From Arabidopsis thaliana (lineage: Eukaryota > Streptophyta > Magnoliopsida > Brassicales > Brassicaceae): a DNA stretch of 64,000 nucleotides. A program made the translations under genes and the position numbers. The notes beneath the pieces were generated by a model that searched no databases, was not told the DNA's origin, and saw only the letters and a program-made list of their open reading frames with translations. Shown here in pieces: positions 46,887-59,195 of the stretch (position 1 is its first letter; each line of letters starts with the position of its first letter). The stretch spans positions 25,343,971-25,407,970 of the forward strand of contig NC_003070.9 of NCBI RefSeq assembly GCF_000001735.4. Direction: 5' to 3'.

Positions 46887-47705
46887 GTCCTCTTAAAGCT
46901 CGAGCTCTCATGTTTACCCTTTGGACTTACCATCGTCACATAGATGAATACATTATATACGTATTAAAATGTGTGTATGTGATGTAGTGTCAAATTTAAT
47001 CTGTATCTCTTTACACACTTCTGACATGACATTGTGTAGATGTTTTAGTTGATGATAGCACAAAACCATAATTTAATTATTGAAGGTAACAACATAATAT
47101 GCTATCTATCTCCTATGCTGATGAAGACGACAAATTTCCAAAAACAATTCTTGCATGTCTTGTGTCAGGGAGTAGCCAATTGTCAAAAGACTCGAAACAA
47201 AATGATACAAATGCACCACTCATAATTTCACGATCAACCATTTGTCACAAAACCTCAAGAAATCTAAAATTGTGTCTAAAACAATGTCACACTGTTTCCT
47301 ATGTTTTGTTTACCACTTGGTTTCCTCCTCTATTCCGCTTTTACCATATGAAACCTTGTTTTGTATTGCACAATTCACCATGAAAGCCTAAATTTACCAT
47401 TTTTGGCAAGTAAAATAATCTGTCAACATCAGAAGGTGCCAACTTCAATACTCAAACATCACATGAAACCAAATTTTAAGGAAGAAGCCAACACAAAGAC
47501 AATAAAATTAATCAAAAATAAACAAAGGAGAGAGACAGAAGAAACAGAGAGAGTAGTTAATTCCGGTGGTTTTCTGCTCATCTACTTCTATCCACCTTCG
47601 TCCCTTCCGCCCCAAAATTCAATTCTCTCTTCCTTTCTCTCTCTTTCTCCTTAAAAACTCTAACTTTACTCATCTCATCTCCAAAGTCTCAACCTTTCTT
47701 CTCTA
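46887..47705. other. Intergenic region and leader of KCR1
   Basis: Spacer of 819 bp. The last about 180 bases are pyrimidine-rich (ttcctttctctctctttctcc at 47631-47651), typical of a plant 5' leader. No other gene is visible. Confidence 0.5.
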
Positions 47706-49395
47706 ATGGAGATCTGCACTTACTTCAAATCACAACCCACTTGGCTCCTCATTCTCTTCGTTCTGGGGTCAATCTCAATCTTCAAATTCATCTTCACCCT
47801 CCTCAGATCTTTCTACATCTACTTCCTCCGACCATCCAAAAACCTCCGCCGATACGGTTCATGGGCAATCATCACCGGACCAACAGACGGAATCGGTAAA
47901 GCTTTCGCCTTTCAGTTAGCCCAGAAAGGTCTTAACCTTATACTCGTTGCTCGTAACCCAGACAAGCTCAAAGATGTCTCTGATTCCATCAGATCTAAGT
48001 ATAGTCAAACTCAGATCTTGACCGTTGTGATGGATTTCTCTGGAGATATTGATGAAGGTGTGAAACGGATTAAGGAGAGTATTGAAGGATTAGATGTTGG
48101 GATTTTGATTAATAATGCTGGCATGTCTTATCCTTATGCTAAGTATTTTCATGAGGTTGATGAAGAGTTGATCAATAACTTGATTAAGATCAATGTTGAA
48201 GGAACTACTAAAGTTACTCAAGCTGTGTTGCCTAATATGCTTAAGAGGAAGAAAGGTGCTATTATTAATATGGGTTCTGGTGCTGCTGCTCTTATTCCTT
48301 CTTATCCTTTTTACTCTGTTTATGCTGGTGCTAAAACGTAAGTGAATCTTCTTGTCTTGTATTTGTTTGTTTGAGATGATGCTTTTGAGTGGTTTAAAGT
48401 AGTGACTTTTTTTGTTTGTTTTGTTGTTTTAGGTACGTGGATCAGTTCACAAAGTGTCTACATGTTGAGTATAAGAAGAGTGGGATTGATGTTCAATGCC
48501 AGGTGAACTTTACTGAATCAATTTTGTCGTCTTAGTAACATGATTTTGCTTGAGATTTTGATTAGAAGTAGGATTGATAAATGAGTAAAACCAATCTTAT
48601 CTTTGTAGGATAGTAGTTCCTGGCTTATCAAAGTTAATCTGTTGCCTGATTAGAAGTTTTGTCTGATAATATAGACAGGAAAATGTGTAAAATGTTGTTT
48701 ATTGAATCTCTAAAAGATGTGATTCTGTCATGGTTTCCTGACTCTGTTTCTGTTTATATAATGGACCTGGAATGTTGATTATTTTTGTTAGTTTTGGGTT
48801 TTGCAAATGAGGAACTATTGCATCACATGTCTCTTTGTTGAATACTTCGATGATGTGAGATCTTGTTTCTGATTGTTTCTTCAGGCCGATTTTGTGAAAG
48901 AATGTCAAAACTAGAAAACTAGGCAATCTGTGTAGTGAATTTTAGATACTTAATTGTAACCATTTTCGGATGTAGAATAGTTATGCCAGAGATTGTATTT
49001 GACTGATCTGTGGCAGTTTCCATGTATGTTATAGCTGACTGTGGAGTTGTATACTACCAAAACAACTTATTGGGTCACACTGCTCAATAAGTTTTTGAAA
49101 TCTTGATTGTACCGCTAATTGAGTGAGTGTTGTTTTATAGGTTCCCTTGTATGTTGCAACAAAGATGACAAAAATAAGAAGAGCATCCTTCTTAGTTGCA
49201 TCACCAGAGGGTTACGCAAAGGCAGCACTGCGTTTTGTAGGCTATGAAGCACAATGCACACCGTACTGGCCTCACGCTCTCATGGGTGCAGTTGTCTCTG
49301 CATTGCCCGAAAGCGTTTTTGAATCATTTAACATCAAGAGATGCCTCCAGATCCGGAAGAAGGGTCTCCAAAAAGACTCCATGAAGAAAGAATGA
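47706..49395 (+). CDS. KCR1: Very-long-chain 3-oxoacyl-CoA reductase KCR1
   Basis: Second enzyme of the ER fatty-acid elongase: reduces 3-ketoacyl-CoA with NADPH, feeding waxes, sphingolipids and storage lipids. Exons 47706-48337, 48433-48502, 49141-49395; 318 aa. An N-terminal membrane segment ([19 protein letters not shown]) precedes the SDR fold: nucleotide-binding TGPTDGIG (57-64), NNAGM (136-140), catalytic Ser191 in NMGSG and the YAGAK catalytic pair Tyr206/Lys210. The intron after exon 1 falls directly behind that Lys. The C-terminus is lysine-rich and ends SMKKE, an approximate dilysine ER-retrieval signal. Length and motifs are normal for KCR/YBR159-type reductases. The choice of KCR1 over its paralogue KCR2 rests on intact motifs and position. 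Confidence 0.95.
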
Positions 49396-50458
49396 ATCTT
49401 CCAGGTTTAAGTTACTACCAAGAATTTCCTTCTTCTGAAGTTGTTGGTTTCTTGAAAAGCTTCTGTTCTGAATCTTTTGTAAGACTTGTACTCTTTAGTT
49501 TTCTAAGTTTTTTATATTTTAAGATTAAAAACCCTAACGTACACGAATAATTTACTTCCTCTGTTTCTATTTATTAATTTAAGCAGTGTTGTATTGAATG
49601 TGTTTTTGCTTATGGTTTGCGTCTCTTCAAGGTTCTTCGCAATAATGCCTCCTCTATAGGTCGCTGTTATGCCATAGTCAACGGTAACATTGGTAATCTT
49701 TAACTCAAAACAAAACAGACGTTATGTCACGTTGACAGGTATAAGTAACGTATTTCACTGATGCTTAGGCACCCAAACCATGTGGCCATTAACTTAACTT
49801 GTTAGTTATAGGGGCTGGACATAATATTCATGACCCGTCTTCGATCAGTATCCGATTTGAATCCGTCTCGGAAAAAGCTTATATAAAGGTCAGATATAAG
49901 TACCGGCCCCATACCCGCATTATTTACCCAACGGCATACTATGTGACTGGTTTGAAAACAAAAATATTGTCCAACAAATTGTGGAAAGAAAGTGTTAGGT
50001 CGAGCTAAGAGCAATATGTGACCTATGAGCATTAAGAAAAAGAAGAAACGATTGATTTTAGGAGGTGAATGAAATGCATCAGAAAGGTCAATGAAATGAG
50101 TTTGTACGAAAGTCCATTTTGAGATATGGGTTCTTGATATAATTTCTCAAAAGATGGTACATTCCTCCTGTTAAAGCCATCTGGGATCTAAAACACTGGA
50201 GGAAGCGTTTCGCATTACTTAAACCAACTCCAAGTCCCCTAGAAGGCTAGAAGCTGAAGCTATGCACTACTAGAATTGTGGTTCTAGAAATCATCAGACT
50301 AACCTAGTTACAGTTGAAATTGAGTATAGTACTTATGCCGATAAGAGAAACGATATTAGTCCAAAAATGTAAACATAAAACTGTCCATAAAACAAAGGAT
50401 TAATTTTACATTTGAATCCCAAAGATGATTTATAATAATATTATATATATATAAGATT
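49396..50458. other. Convergent intergenic region between KCR1 and PSBY
   Basis: 3' flanks of both genes, about 1.06 kb. The longest open frames here, in opposite strands over 49799-50032, have no recognisable motif and I do not call them genes. Confidence 0.5.
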
Positions 50459-51028
50459 TTAATCCCCAGACCTCATCTTGTTGATTTGGTTCAAAGCTGG
50501 CTGCAAGATATTGTACAGAACCCAAAGTAGTGCCGGTGTCACAACAATCAACAACAACTGTCCTCTGCTGTCTGAACTAGCAGCCGCCGCTTCTGCCGCA
50601 GCATAAGCCTCCGGAGGTGGAGTCAAAAGCCCTGACGCTGCAAGACCACCACCAATACCTAGACCAACAACGATACCTTTACTCTCACGCATCTTGTTGA
50701 CCTGGTTAATAGCTGGCTGGAGGATGTTGTAAAGGACCCATGCAATGGCTGGGACGATGGGAAGGAGAAGAGCTAAGCCACGGTTGTCGCTACTGGCGTT
50801 TGCTGCAGCGAGCTGAGCGATCTGTTGGATGGCTAAAGCTGGCTCAGAGTAGCTGAGGGAAGAGAAGACGGCTCCGGCTAGGGCGGTGCTTGTGACGGCG
50901 AGAGAGACGTTTGGTTTTGGTGGGGTTGGTAGGGAGATGAATGGTTTGGATTTGGTTTGGTTTTGGAGTTTAGGAGGAGATGGGTTTAGAGACATGCACT
51001 TGGTTGCTGTTGCCATAGCTGCTGCCAT
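50459..51028 (-). CDS. PSBY: Photosystem II PsbY precursor (twin PsbY polyprotein)
   Basis: Nuclear gene for a thylakoid protein processed into two PsbY peptides (Y-1 and Y-2), small one-helix proteins at the edge of photosystem II near cytochrome b559. Single exon, 189 aa from ATG 51028. A chloroplast transit peptide (MAAAMATATKCMSLNPSPPK, then Pro/Lys/Ser-rich) is followed by a hydrophobic thylakoid-targeting segment ending at SEPALA, then unit 1 (SSDNRGLALLLPIVPAIAWV, then LYNILQPAINQVNKM). A second targeting-type segment (GLGIGGGLAASGLL to EAYAAAEAAAA) precedes unit 2 (SSDSRGQLLLIVVTPALLWV, then LYNILQPALNQINKM). The internal duplication is obvious. An upstream in-frame ATG at 51130 would add a leader I judge untranslated because the usual start MAAAMATAT follows. 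Confidence 0.95.
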   Translation of the reverse strand: MAAAMATATKCMSLNPSPPKLQNQTKSKPFISLPTPPKPNVSLAVTSTALAGAVFSSLSYSEPALAIQQIAQLAAANASSDNRGLALLLPIVPAIAWVLYNILQPAINQVNKMRESKGIVVGLGIGGGLAASGLLTPPPEAYAAAEAAAASSDSRGQLLLIVVTPALLWVLYNILQPALNQINKMRSGD

Positions 51029-51121
51029 TGTCTGATGATGATCGGAGATGGCTTGAAGATGAGATGAGAAAGAGGTTTGATGAGTTTGTGAGATGGTTTT
51101 TGGGATTATAGAAGGAGAGAG

Positions 51122-51240
51122 GAGGACCAATGGAAATTGAAGGCTTCTTGATAGTTGTCTTATCCAATGAGAAGTGAGTTGGAGATTTTGGTGTGATTTG
51201 AGCCACTGATTCTATCACCTTACTCTCTTTTTCTTATCAC
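51122..51240 (-). promoter_or_regulatory. PSBY promoter elements: I-boxes and CCAAT
   Basis: On the minus strand GATAAG I-box words occur at 51159-51164 and 51233-51238. The first is directly preceded by CATTG, so ATTGGATAAG combines an inverted CCAAT with the I-box; another CCAAT-type word (ggaccaatgg) is at 51124. I-boxes are common in light-regulated photosynthesis promoters. The words are short, so this is a plausible but weak call. Confidence 0.4.
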
Positions 51241-54200
51241 TTCCCTTCTCAAATTTCAATTGATTTTTTTTCCTAATTGAATTTTTATGTCATAAAGACA
51301 ATAAATGACTTATATTTCAATATTCAATCCAAGTAATATGTTGGCATCTGCAATGGTCTTATTTAAATATTTTATTTTCCTCAATATACTTGAGAGGCTA
51401 ATATATTATGTACAAAAAAAGAAGATTTAAGAGGTTATAATGTAAATTTCATTGAAATTTTACGGTAGATAAATTATTGTAATTTACAGACAAAAGAAAA
51501 ATCCTATAATTTTGGATAAATTGCAATGTATAGTTTTAAGACGAAGTTATTTTAGCATTTCAGTGAAAATAAAAATGAAGTCGTTTTTGGAATCTAATGT
51601 GTGATTCTAAACATTATAATTTCGTGTAGAAAGAAAAATATTATAATCTATGTAGTTTATTTGTATTATTGGAAACCATATATGAATATATTGCAATGAT
51701 TTAAAACTAAATCGTTTTGATTATTTTGTTTTAAAAACCAATTTTATGTTTAATATATATATATGTTTCATGTCTAGAATACTAATTAGTTCAAATATAA
51801 TTATATTTCATTGTTGTAACATTTTTGTTACCATAAATTAATTTCTATGTATTTACTTTAATACAAAACAAGTTAAAGCAAATTTTTTTTGTCATCAAAT
51901 TAAAACAATCTCTCGTAAGAAGAATAAATTTCAATTTTTTATTTTAAAAACAAAAAAGATATAAAAAAAAAAATAATCTAAAAATGAAAATATAAGAATG
52001 GCATAAGAACAATGCTATTTCTATTTATATGTTTTGATATTCGGCTAACTATACTTAAAGTAATTATGGAAAAAAATTAAATTTTGTCCATTTCAAGTAA
52101 GAAAAATTAATTGTTTTTATATAATTTTCCATTTTTCTCATAAAAAAACCTTGAATCAAAATCTCCTAACTAACCAATGCTTTTTGTTTTATAAAATCTA
52201 CACGAACCAGCGAAAGTCGTCGGTATTGATCTCTCTTAGAGAGTTGGGAAAGAAAAAAAAAATCTTCTTAATTTAGGTTTTCATCACCATTGATCTTGAT
52301 ATTCATGTTTAAAGAAGTGGTTGTACATAGTAATAGGAAGGTAAAATGACGTTTAAAATTATTATGGTTTCTTTTATTAGATTGATTGCAATTGTGTCTT
52401 TGGATAATTTAGCGTTTACATGTTTAGCGTTTTTGTAAATTGAGGTTGGTGACAAATTGGAACCCGAAACTGAAAATATAAGGGGTGTATCACATGCCCA
52501 CTCACAAATAAAAACTATCTCAAGCCCATTAACTTTTTTGATTGAAGGAATTCTGGTAAGAAAATTCCCACAAAATACAAATCATAGGAGATATCGGTTC
52601 AAGAACTCAAATCACAAAATTAGTATCCACATGCATTATAATCACAATTATCTATATTATTATAATCATGGTAAAAGTTAAAAAGATTATTTGATGTTTG
52701 TTAGATCATTACTAAATAGACCATTACAAAGGTTAATCATTAGAGTGGACAATTATAATTTGGTATGGATCCCATACTTTTATCATATGGGTGTTTGACA
52801 TTTCCTAAAGTAAAATATATTATGTAATCGAAATTTCCGTTGCTACTTTCAAGTTGTTGATCTTTATATAGTAATAAGTAATACTTTGGTACTTTGAAAT
52901 AAATTTTTGCATTAGAACTAAACTAATATATACTGAAACCTGGAGAATATGAACATTTCTTATTTATCTAAACTCTCACTAAAACCTAAGTTTCGTTCAA
53001 TTGTACAATCTCGTGATGTGTAAAATTAGCAAGGATCATGAAAATTATCCCCAAAGAGTGTTACGTTGTGGAGTGTACAAAAGTTAATGGCTCGTCGCGT
53101 GACTCGGGACACATTAGTTACAACCGTAATGATTATCAAGTAGATGATAATCAATATATTGATTGATAAGGAGTAATTAAAATGTTGACTTTTGATAACC
53201 GAACAAAGTGGGCAACAACAATTTAACTAGTCATTACTCATTAGACACTCACAAGAACACAAATAGCTGCTTTTATAAATGCTAGTATATCACTTTGTCA
53301 ACACTAATATTATACTACCAAAATACTACAATATTTAGGGTGGGGAAAAAAAAAAGAATTCATGGTAAGAAATGTCAAATAACGATAGGAGATAAATGAT
53401 TATATAAAAGCTATCATGATCAGCACATGGCTTCAGAAAAGGCCATGTGATTCCCTCTTTTATTGTCACCATTTTTTCAGGGCTCTTATCTATATTTCCA
53501 TATAATGTCCATACTATATACTTTAATGGTTGTGTTTTAATCTATAGTTCGTTACTACGACTAATATATGAACAGCATTTTAACGTTCTATTATTCAGCA
53601 ACAGAATATTGGTCTAATTATTTGTATATCTCAATTATTAGAATGCATTTGGTTCGGTTTCGGGTACGTATAAGGACGTAAACAAATCGTCCAAAATTGA
53701 AATTTCATGTGCTTACTTAAAAATTGATTATATATATAACTAAGAGAATTCAATCCCTAGACTTCTTAAAATGGCTAATGTATTGCAGTATATTATAAAA
53801 ACATTAAACGTATATCTTAAGCTAGCGTACCAAGAAATTGGTAGACTTTAGACTTTTAGGTCTTTATGTATTTTGTTACATTATGGAAAAACGGTAGAAA
53901 TTTAGTTTATGGTTCTAACTCTTATAAAACATTAGTTTATAGGGGGACGTTTACTAGAAATTAGGGAACTATATAGACGGACAAAATAAATAGACATATA
54001 AGTTTATAAATATTACATAGATATAAATCAAAAGTTTTTTAGTAATAAACATATGAAAAATATTCGTAAATCTGAGGGTAATTAAAATAGGATCATGAGG
54101 GTTCTCCTTATGTGCGTGCCGAACATAGAAAGCGTATCTAGAAAGCGTGTCGAAGGCTTTACGGGTAGTGAGAGTTGTGACAAGAGTTGCACAATTTCGT

Positions 54201-56530
54201 GTGTCATAAGGTCGAGTCACGAGTGTGATCTTTAGGGATTGAGGTGAGACTAGAAACTATAGTAGCAAGTTAATTGGTGTTTAATATTTGCATAAAACCA
54301 TTTGTTGGAACTTACAAATTATTTTTAGTGAAAAAGTATGTTTTTGGTTTGGTGTGTATGCAATTTTTTTTTTTTTTTGGTGTGTATACCATGTTAAAAC
54401 ATATGTAATTCTACTGTTCTTGTACTTACAACATGAATAATATACAAGATAAAATTAGCGATAAGATATTGGTGATCACTAGTATGTCAAATAATTAATG
54501 GAAATATGATAGAAACATGATGGAAAACAAGATATCTCATATGGATTTTAGTCCACCTTAAACAAAATATCAATTTTCCAACCCTAGGTCTCTCATTTGA
54601 TAAACTGGAAAAAAATTTCATTTGAGTTTTGTTATCTCAAATGATATCATCTTTTCTCGTTCTTTGTAATTTTTAACACTTTCTAGTTTCTAATACGTTA
54701 CTATACCCAAAATAAAAGGTTTGATTAGTGAGTGGCCCGCAAAAAGTGGAATGATTCCACAATACTACACGTTATTACCAATTACAAGTTACACATCCAT
54801 TCTATTTTGTGATTATATGAAACTGATTTAAGAAAAAATATCCATTAAATCATTAACCATCATTCCAGAAACTCATTCCAAAGATTTTGTTTCACTTTCG
54901 ACGGTGATGTGATTCTGCTATGTTTAAAAATTAGATCAAACTAAGAAACTACGGCTGGTGGCGCGAGACTGACCGGAGATCGGAGGGCTGACGATGGGGG
55001 TAAGGAACGGCTGAGATGAGAGTCATGAATGCAGGGGTGTAGCCAGACCAGGCTCACATGGACGAACGTGCCCATTTTTATGATTTGGACCAAAAACCAT
55101 AATCGGTTTCCGATTATTGGATCTGAAACCGGTTCTGATGTGTCCTACGAAGTAGTACTTTTGTCAGAAACTAATTAATTTATGAATAGTGTTAATTTCG
55201 TGAGTCAATAATAATTGGTGGGGAAATAGGTGGGTCCATTAATCCATTGCCCTAATTAACTCCTAATCATTCAATGTATTGTCTATTTAGAAAGGGAAAT
55301 TTCAGAAAACATAATTCGAGATTTTTCTATAGACCGACAAATGTAAACGATTCTGATTTTGTATTTTGAAAGCTATAGTATAATGTTTTGGTGTCATTAA
55401 TTTTAACTCGATGATGCTTCGAAAATAAAAGAAACTAAAGATGGTAGACGACACGTGATCAATAGCTAAGTAAACATGTATTGCAGATCTGCAGACAATA
55501 TACACGTACCAAAGTTTTTGTTCAGTTAACATTTAACAGATTATTATTGCATTGTTTCATGTAACATAACTCATTCACTATATTGCGAATATACGGTACT
55601 TTCTGTCATATCGTGGTAGTTTAAACATTTTGTGTGTTTATCAATGTGTATCATGAATTAACTCTTATCGTACGTTAAATTCCTGAATCATTAAAGAAAC
55701 AAAATTTTGAGATCATCTTGTATATGTTTAACGATGACGCATCTGTATCTTCAATCAATGACTTCGTTATATTTTTGGTAACTTTGAGGAAGAACCCAAT
55801 GTAAAATTTAATTGATTTGAATTTATGTTATGTCAGATTTTGCAAATACTCCAATTTATTATAGATATAGATAAGGTATTATATGACATACTATTATTAT
55901 CAATTCTGCAAATAATCCAATTTATTAGGGATTAGACATAGTCCTTGAATTGTTAATTAGGATGATTAACCTTAAAATGAATTAATTATATCTTACCATT
56001 TTTTAATGGTATGAATATCTTTATAAAGAGTTGCATAAAATTTTAATGGTGTAACTGTATGTATCCATTCTCTTCAACTGAGTGACCTTTTCGTTTGCGC
56101 CCATTGCAACAATTATAAGTTTCGTTTAAACTGAAATTCTCTATCACGTCCTTAATTTTAGCCAAAATTTTGCAGCAAATTCGGCATTATTATTTTATTA
56201 CACTATGATCCTTATATTAAGAGACATCACCTTTGTTTATCGAAGTTTAATTCTTCAAGTATGCATCTTATATTATCCACTTGACATATGTATATATGTG
56301 CTTAAAATATCAAAAACATTTGACCAAAAATTTTCTAACTTAAAGCTCGATTCTTTTTCAAGTCAATGTTCATCTATAATGTTGCTAAATATCAGTTTTA
56401 TAATTGGTGAAATAATGCTATAATAAAACACTAATTTTAAAAGCTCACAAGAATTCTCATAAATAATTATATAATGAATCAAGTTAATTATTCAATATGT
56501 ATGTATTTTAAAACATTTTCGTCTTTTTAG
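51241..56530. other. Large gene-free AT-rich region
   Basis: 5.3 kb with no credible gene. 54060-54260 is less AT-rich and carries a short open frame on the minus strand without recognisable motif. 55036-55140 (aggggtgtagccagaccag, then gaacgtgcccattttt) resembles termini of decayed plant transposons. 54366-54390 is T-rich between two copies of ttggtgtgtatgc/ttggtgtgtatacc. Confidence 0.4.
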
Positions 56531-56534
56531 TTAA

Positions 56535-57510
56535 GCCATGTTCGTTTCTCCATTTGACAGATCCATCCAACTGATTCATTCAACATGTCCATCTAGATGA
56601 TTCATTCGACTCTTGTTCGTTTCATTTTTAGTAGGTTCATTTAACTAGACCATCCGAATGAGATGTTGTTCGTTTGCTTATCTCTATCTCCATCCAAATG
56701 ATTTGTAATAATACAAATACCTAAAATACCAATGCTTTCATCTAATTATATTTTTATTATTACTTGTAAACATATTAATTTTAATTCTTAATTTAAAATA
56801 TATTTAAAAGTAAATAAATTTTAAATAATAGTTTTTTACATTTATGAATTTATTTTACGGTTTTGGCGGGAAAACGTGATTTTACAGTTTTGACGGGAAA
56901 ACTCGATTTTACGGTTTGGCGGAAAACATAATTTTACGTTTTTGACGGAAAAACGTAATTTTACGTTTTTGGCGAGAAAACGTGATTTTACGATTTTGGC
57001 GGGGAAAAATGATTTTACGGTTTCGGTGAGAAAACGTGATTTTTGCGGTTTTGGCTGGAAACGAAAATTTACAGTTTTGGTGGGAAAAAACGATTTGCGG
57101 TTTTGGCGGAAAAACGTATTTTTACGGTTTTAGCGGGAAAACGGAATTTTACGGTTTTATCGGAAAATTTTGATTTTGCGGTTTTAGCGGAAAATTTAAT
57201 TTTTATTTTTTAAAAAAATAATTGGAAAATAAGATTTAAGTCTATTTGTTTTTATCTAAAAATACATCTAAATAATCAATTAAAATAATTAGGATATTTT
57301 TGTCATTTGTTAATTCTGACTGAACCATCTCCATCCAAATGATCCAATTAAATTCAGCCAAATGAGTTTCAAAATTTAGCCTAAATTTTCAAACTCATCC
57401 AAATGATTCATTTGGATGGATCATCTGAATGAACCGTTTTTTGCACTAAACGAACATCAAAACTCATCTCCATCCAGATGATCCATCTGAATGATGAAAC
57501 GAACAGAGCC
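56535..57510. mobile_element. Harbinger-like non-autonomous element flanked by TTAA
   Basis: Left end ttaa|gccatgttcgtttc (56531-56548) and right end gaaacgaacagagcc|ttaa (57496-57514) form terminal inverted repeats: TTAAGCCATGTTCGTTTC against TTAAGGCTCTGTTCGTTTC. Subterminal parts are also inverted, with many ccatccaaatgatt/atcatctgaatg words. A TTA/TTAA-type target and a GGC..TGTTCG-type terminus fit PIF/Harbinger-like MITEs. It has no transposase. Its centre is a 27-bp minisatellite. The family assignment is inference; the element limits are well supported. Confidence 0.65.
56853..57200. repeat. 27-bp minisatellite, about 13 units, with E2F-like motifs
   Basis: Units follow TTTACGGTTTTGGCGGGAAA plus ACGTGAT, diverged from one another. 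The core TTTTGGCGGGAAAA (exact at 56861-56874) contains the E2F consensus TTTSSCGS on its strand, and TTTGGCGG recurs in at least two other units; remaining units carry one or two changes. Since 27 is a multiple of three, a frame stays open through it, which is a by-product. Confidence 0.85.
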
Positions 57511-57580
57511 TTAATAGAATCTGAAAAGAGTGGGTCCTCAATAATTAAAAACCAAGAATTCAAGGGGATGGGACTTTTCC

Positions 57581-57587
57581 TATAAAG
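57581..57587 (+). promoter_or_regulatory. TATA box of the pectate lyase gene
   Basis: TATAAAG in ttttcctataaagaagcc, about 109 bp before the start codon, with a short leader rich in CA and TC following. Position and sequence fit a plant core promoter. Confidence 0.55.
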
Positions 57588-57689
57588 AAGCCAAAGCCTT
57601 TCTCACCATTTTCTCTCATCACCAAACAAACAAACACATTCAAATCTCATAAACACATTGATAAGTAAAAATCCTCTCGAGAGACAAGA

Positions 57690-59195
57690 ATGAGAATGAC
57701 ACTTGTTCACTTGTCTCTCTCCCTCTTCTCATGTCTCCTCCTTGTCCTTTCTCCGACCTTCATTGCCTCCACTCCCGTCTCCGAACCCGAACTCGTAGTT
57801 CAAGAAGTTAACGAGTGCGTAACAATCAATGTTTAAAAGTAGTAGTTTTATACTATTGTTAAACATCGGCATTATAACATTGTTGTTGTGTATATATATT
57901 TGTAGAAAGATTAATGCGTCTAGGAGGAATCTAGGCGTGCTCTCATGTGGGACCGGAAATCCAATTGACGACTGTTGGAGATGCGACCCGAAATGGGAGA
58001 AAAACCGACAACGGTTAGCCGATTGCGCGATCGGGTTTGGCAAACACGCAATCGGTGGTCGTGACGGTAAAATCTACGTGGTGACTGACTCGAGTGACAA
58101 AGACGTGGTTAACCCTAAACCCGGAACCCTTAGACACGCGGTGATCCAAGACGAGCCACTATGGATCATCTTCGCGCGTGACATGGTCATAAAACTAAAA
58201 GAAGAGCTGATTATGAACTCTTTCAAGACTATAGACGGCCGTGGAGCGAGCGTCCACATTGCTGGTGGCGCGTGTATCACCGTCCAGTACGTGACCAACA
58301 TCATCATCCACGGTGTTAACATCCATGACTGTAAAAGAAAGGGGAATGCTTACGTTAGAGACTCTCCGTCGCATTATGGGTGGAGGACAGCGTCTGACGG
58401 TGACGCCGTCTCGATTTTTGGTGGCTCCCACGTGTGGGTAGACCATTGCTCGTTGTCCAACTGCGCTGACGGTCTGATAGACGCCATTCATGGATCAACG
58501 GCCATTACTATCTCTAATAACTATTTGAGTCACCACAATAAAGTCATGCTTTTGGGACACAGTGATTCGTACACGAGAGACAAGAACATGCAAGTCACCA
58601 TTGCCTTTAATCACTTTGGAGAAGGTCTTGTTCAGAGAATGCCAAGGTAAATTAAAAATAGAGTTTAGTTTGCTAAAAAGGTCCCTTAATTTTTATATTA
58701 ATTTTAACTAAGACGCTTTAAATTATTTGGGAAATTGGCAGATGTAGACATGGATATTTTCATGTGGTGAATAATGATTATACACATTGGCAAATGTATG
58801 CAATTGGTGGAAGTGCAGCTCCAACGATTAACAGTCAAGGCAATAGGTTTCTTGCTCCAAACGACCATGTCTTTAAAGAGGTAATTAAGAAGCTAATTTT
58901 CTATTTTTAGTCATATGAGAAATATTCAACTTAATCTGACCAAACCAACTTTTTGATTTGATATAATATAAAGGTGACTAAATACGAAGATGCACCACGA
59001 AGCAAATGGAAGAAATGGAATTGGAGATCGGAAGGTGATTTGTTCCTAAACGGTGCGTTTTTTACGCCTTCGGGTGGAGGAGCCTCTTCAAGCTATGCTA
59101 AGGCTTCGAGTTTGTCGGCTAGACCGTCCTCATTGGTGGCTTCAGTCACGTCCAATGCTGGTGCACTCTTTTGTAGAAAAGGATCACGATGTTAA
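57690..59195 (+). CDS. Pectate lyase (polysaccharide lyase family 1)
   Basis: Secreted enzyme that cleaves de-esterified pectin by beta-elimination with Ca2+. Exons 57690-57814, 57906-58646, 58742-58880, 58974-59195; 408 aa. Signal peptide [20 protein letters not shown]; then [20 protein letters not shown], the plant PL1 entry motif. The parallel beta-helix region includes [20 protein letters not shown], the calcium/active-site face with [21 protein letters not shown], then [20 protein letters not shown] and the catalytic-Arg block [20 protein letters not shown], which spans intron 2. The C-terminal [19 protein letters not shown] is typical. All expected residues are present, so I take it as active. 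It stands alone between two repeat-rich stretches. Confidence 0.94.

Noticed and set aside
49799-50032. Overlapping open frames on both strands between KCR1 and PSBY
   Set aside because: Both are of random length for the region and neither resembles a known family; the region is a convergent 3' spacer.
52457-52681. A 74-codon open frame starting MEPETENIRGV
   Set aside because: Isolated in AT-rich spacer, low-complexity C-terminus rich in Asn, His and Tyr, and no conserved motif.
56942-57133. A 63-codon open frame with a repeating KRDFTVLAGKN-like pattern
   Set aside because: It is the 27-bp minisatellite read in frame; 27 is divisible by three, so stops are avoided by periodicity. No start context or family similarity.
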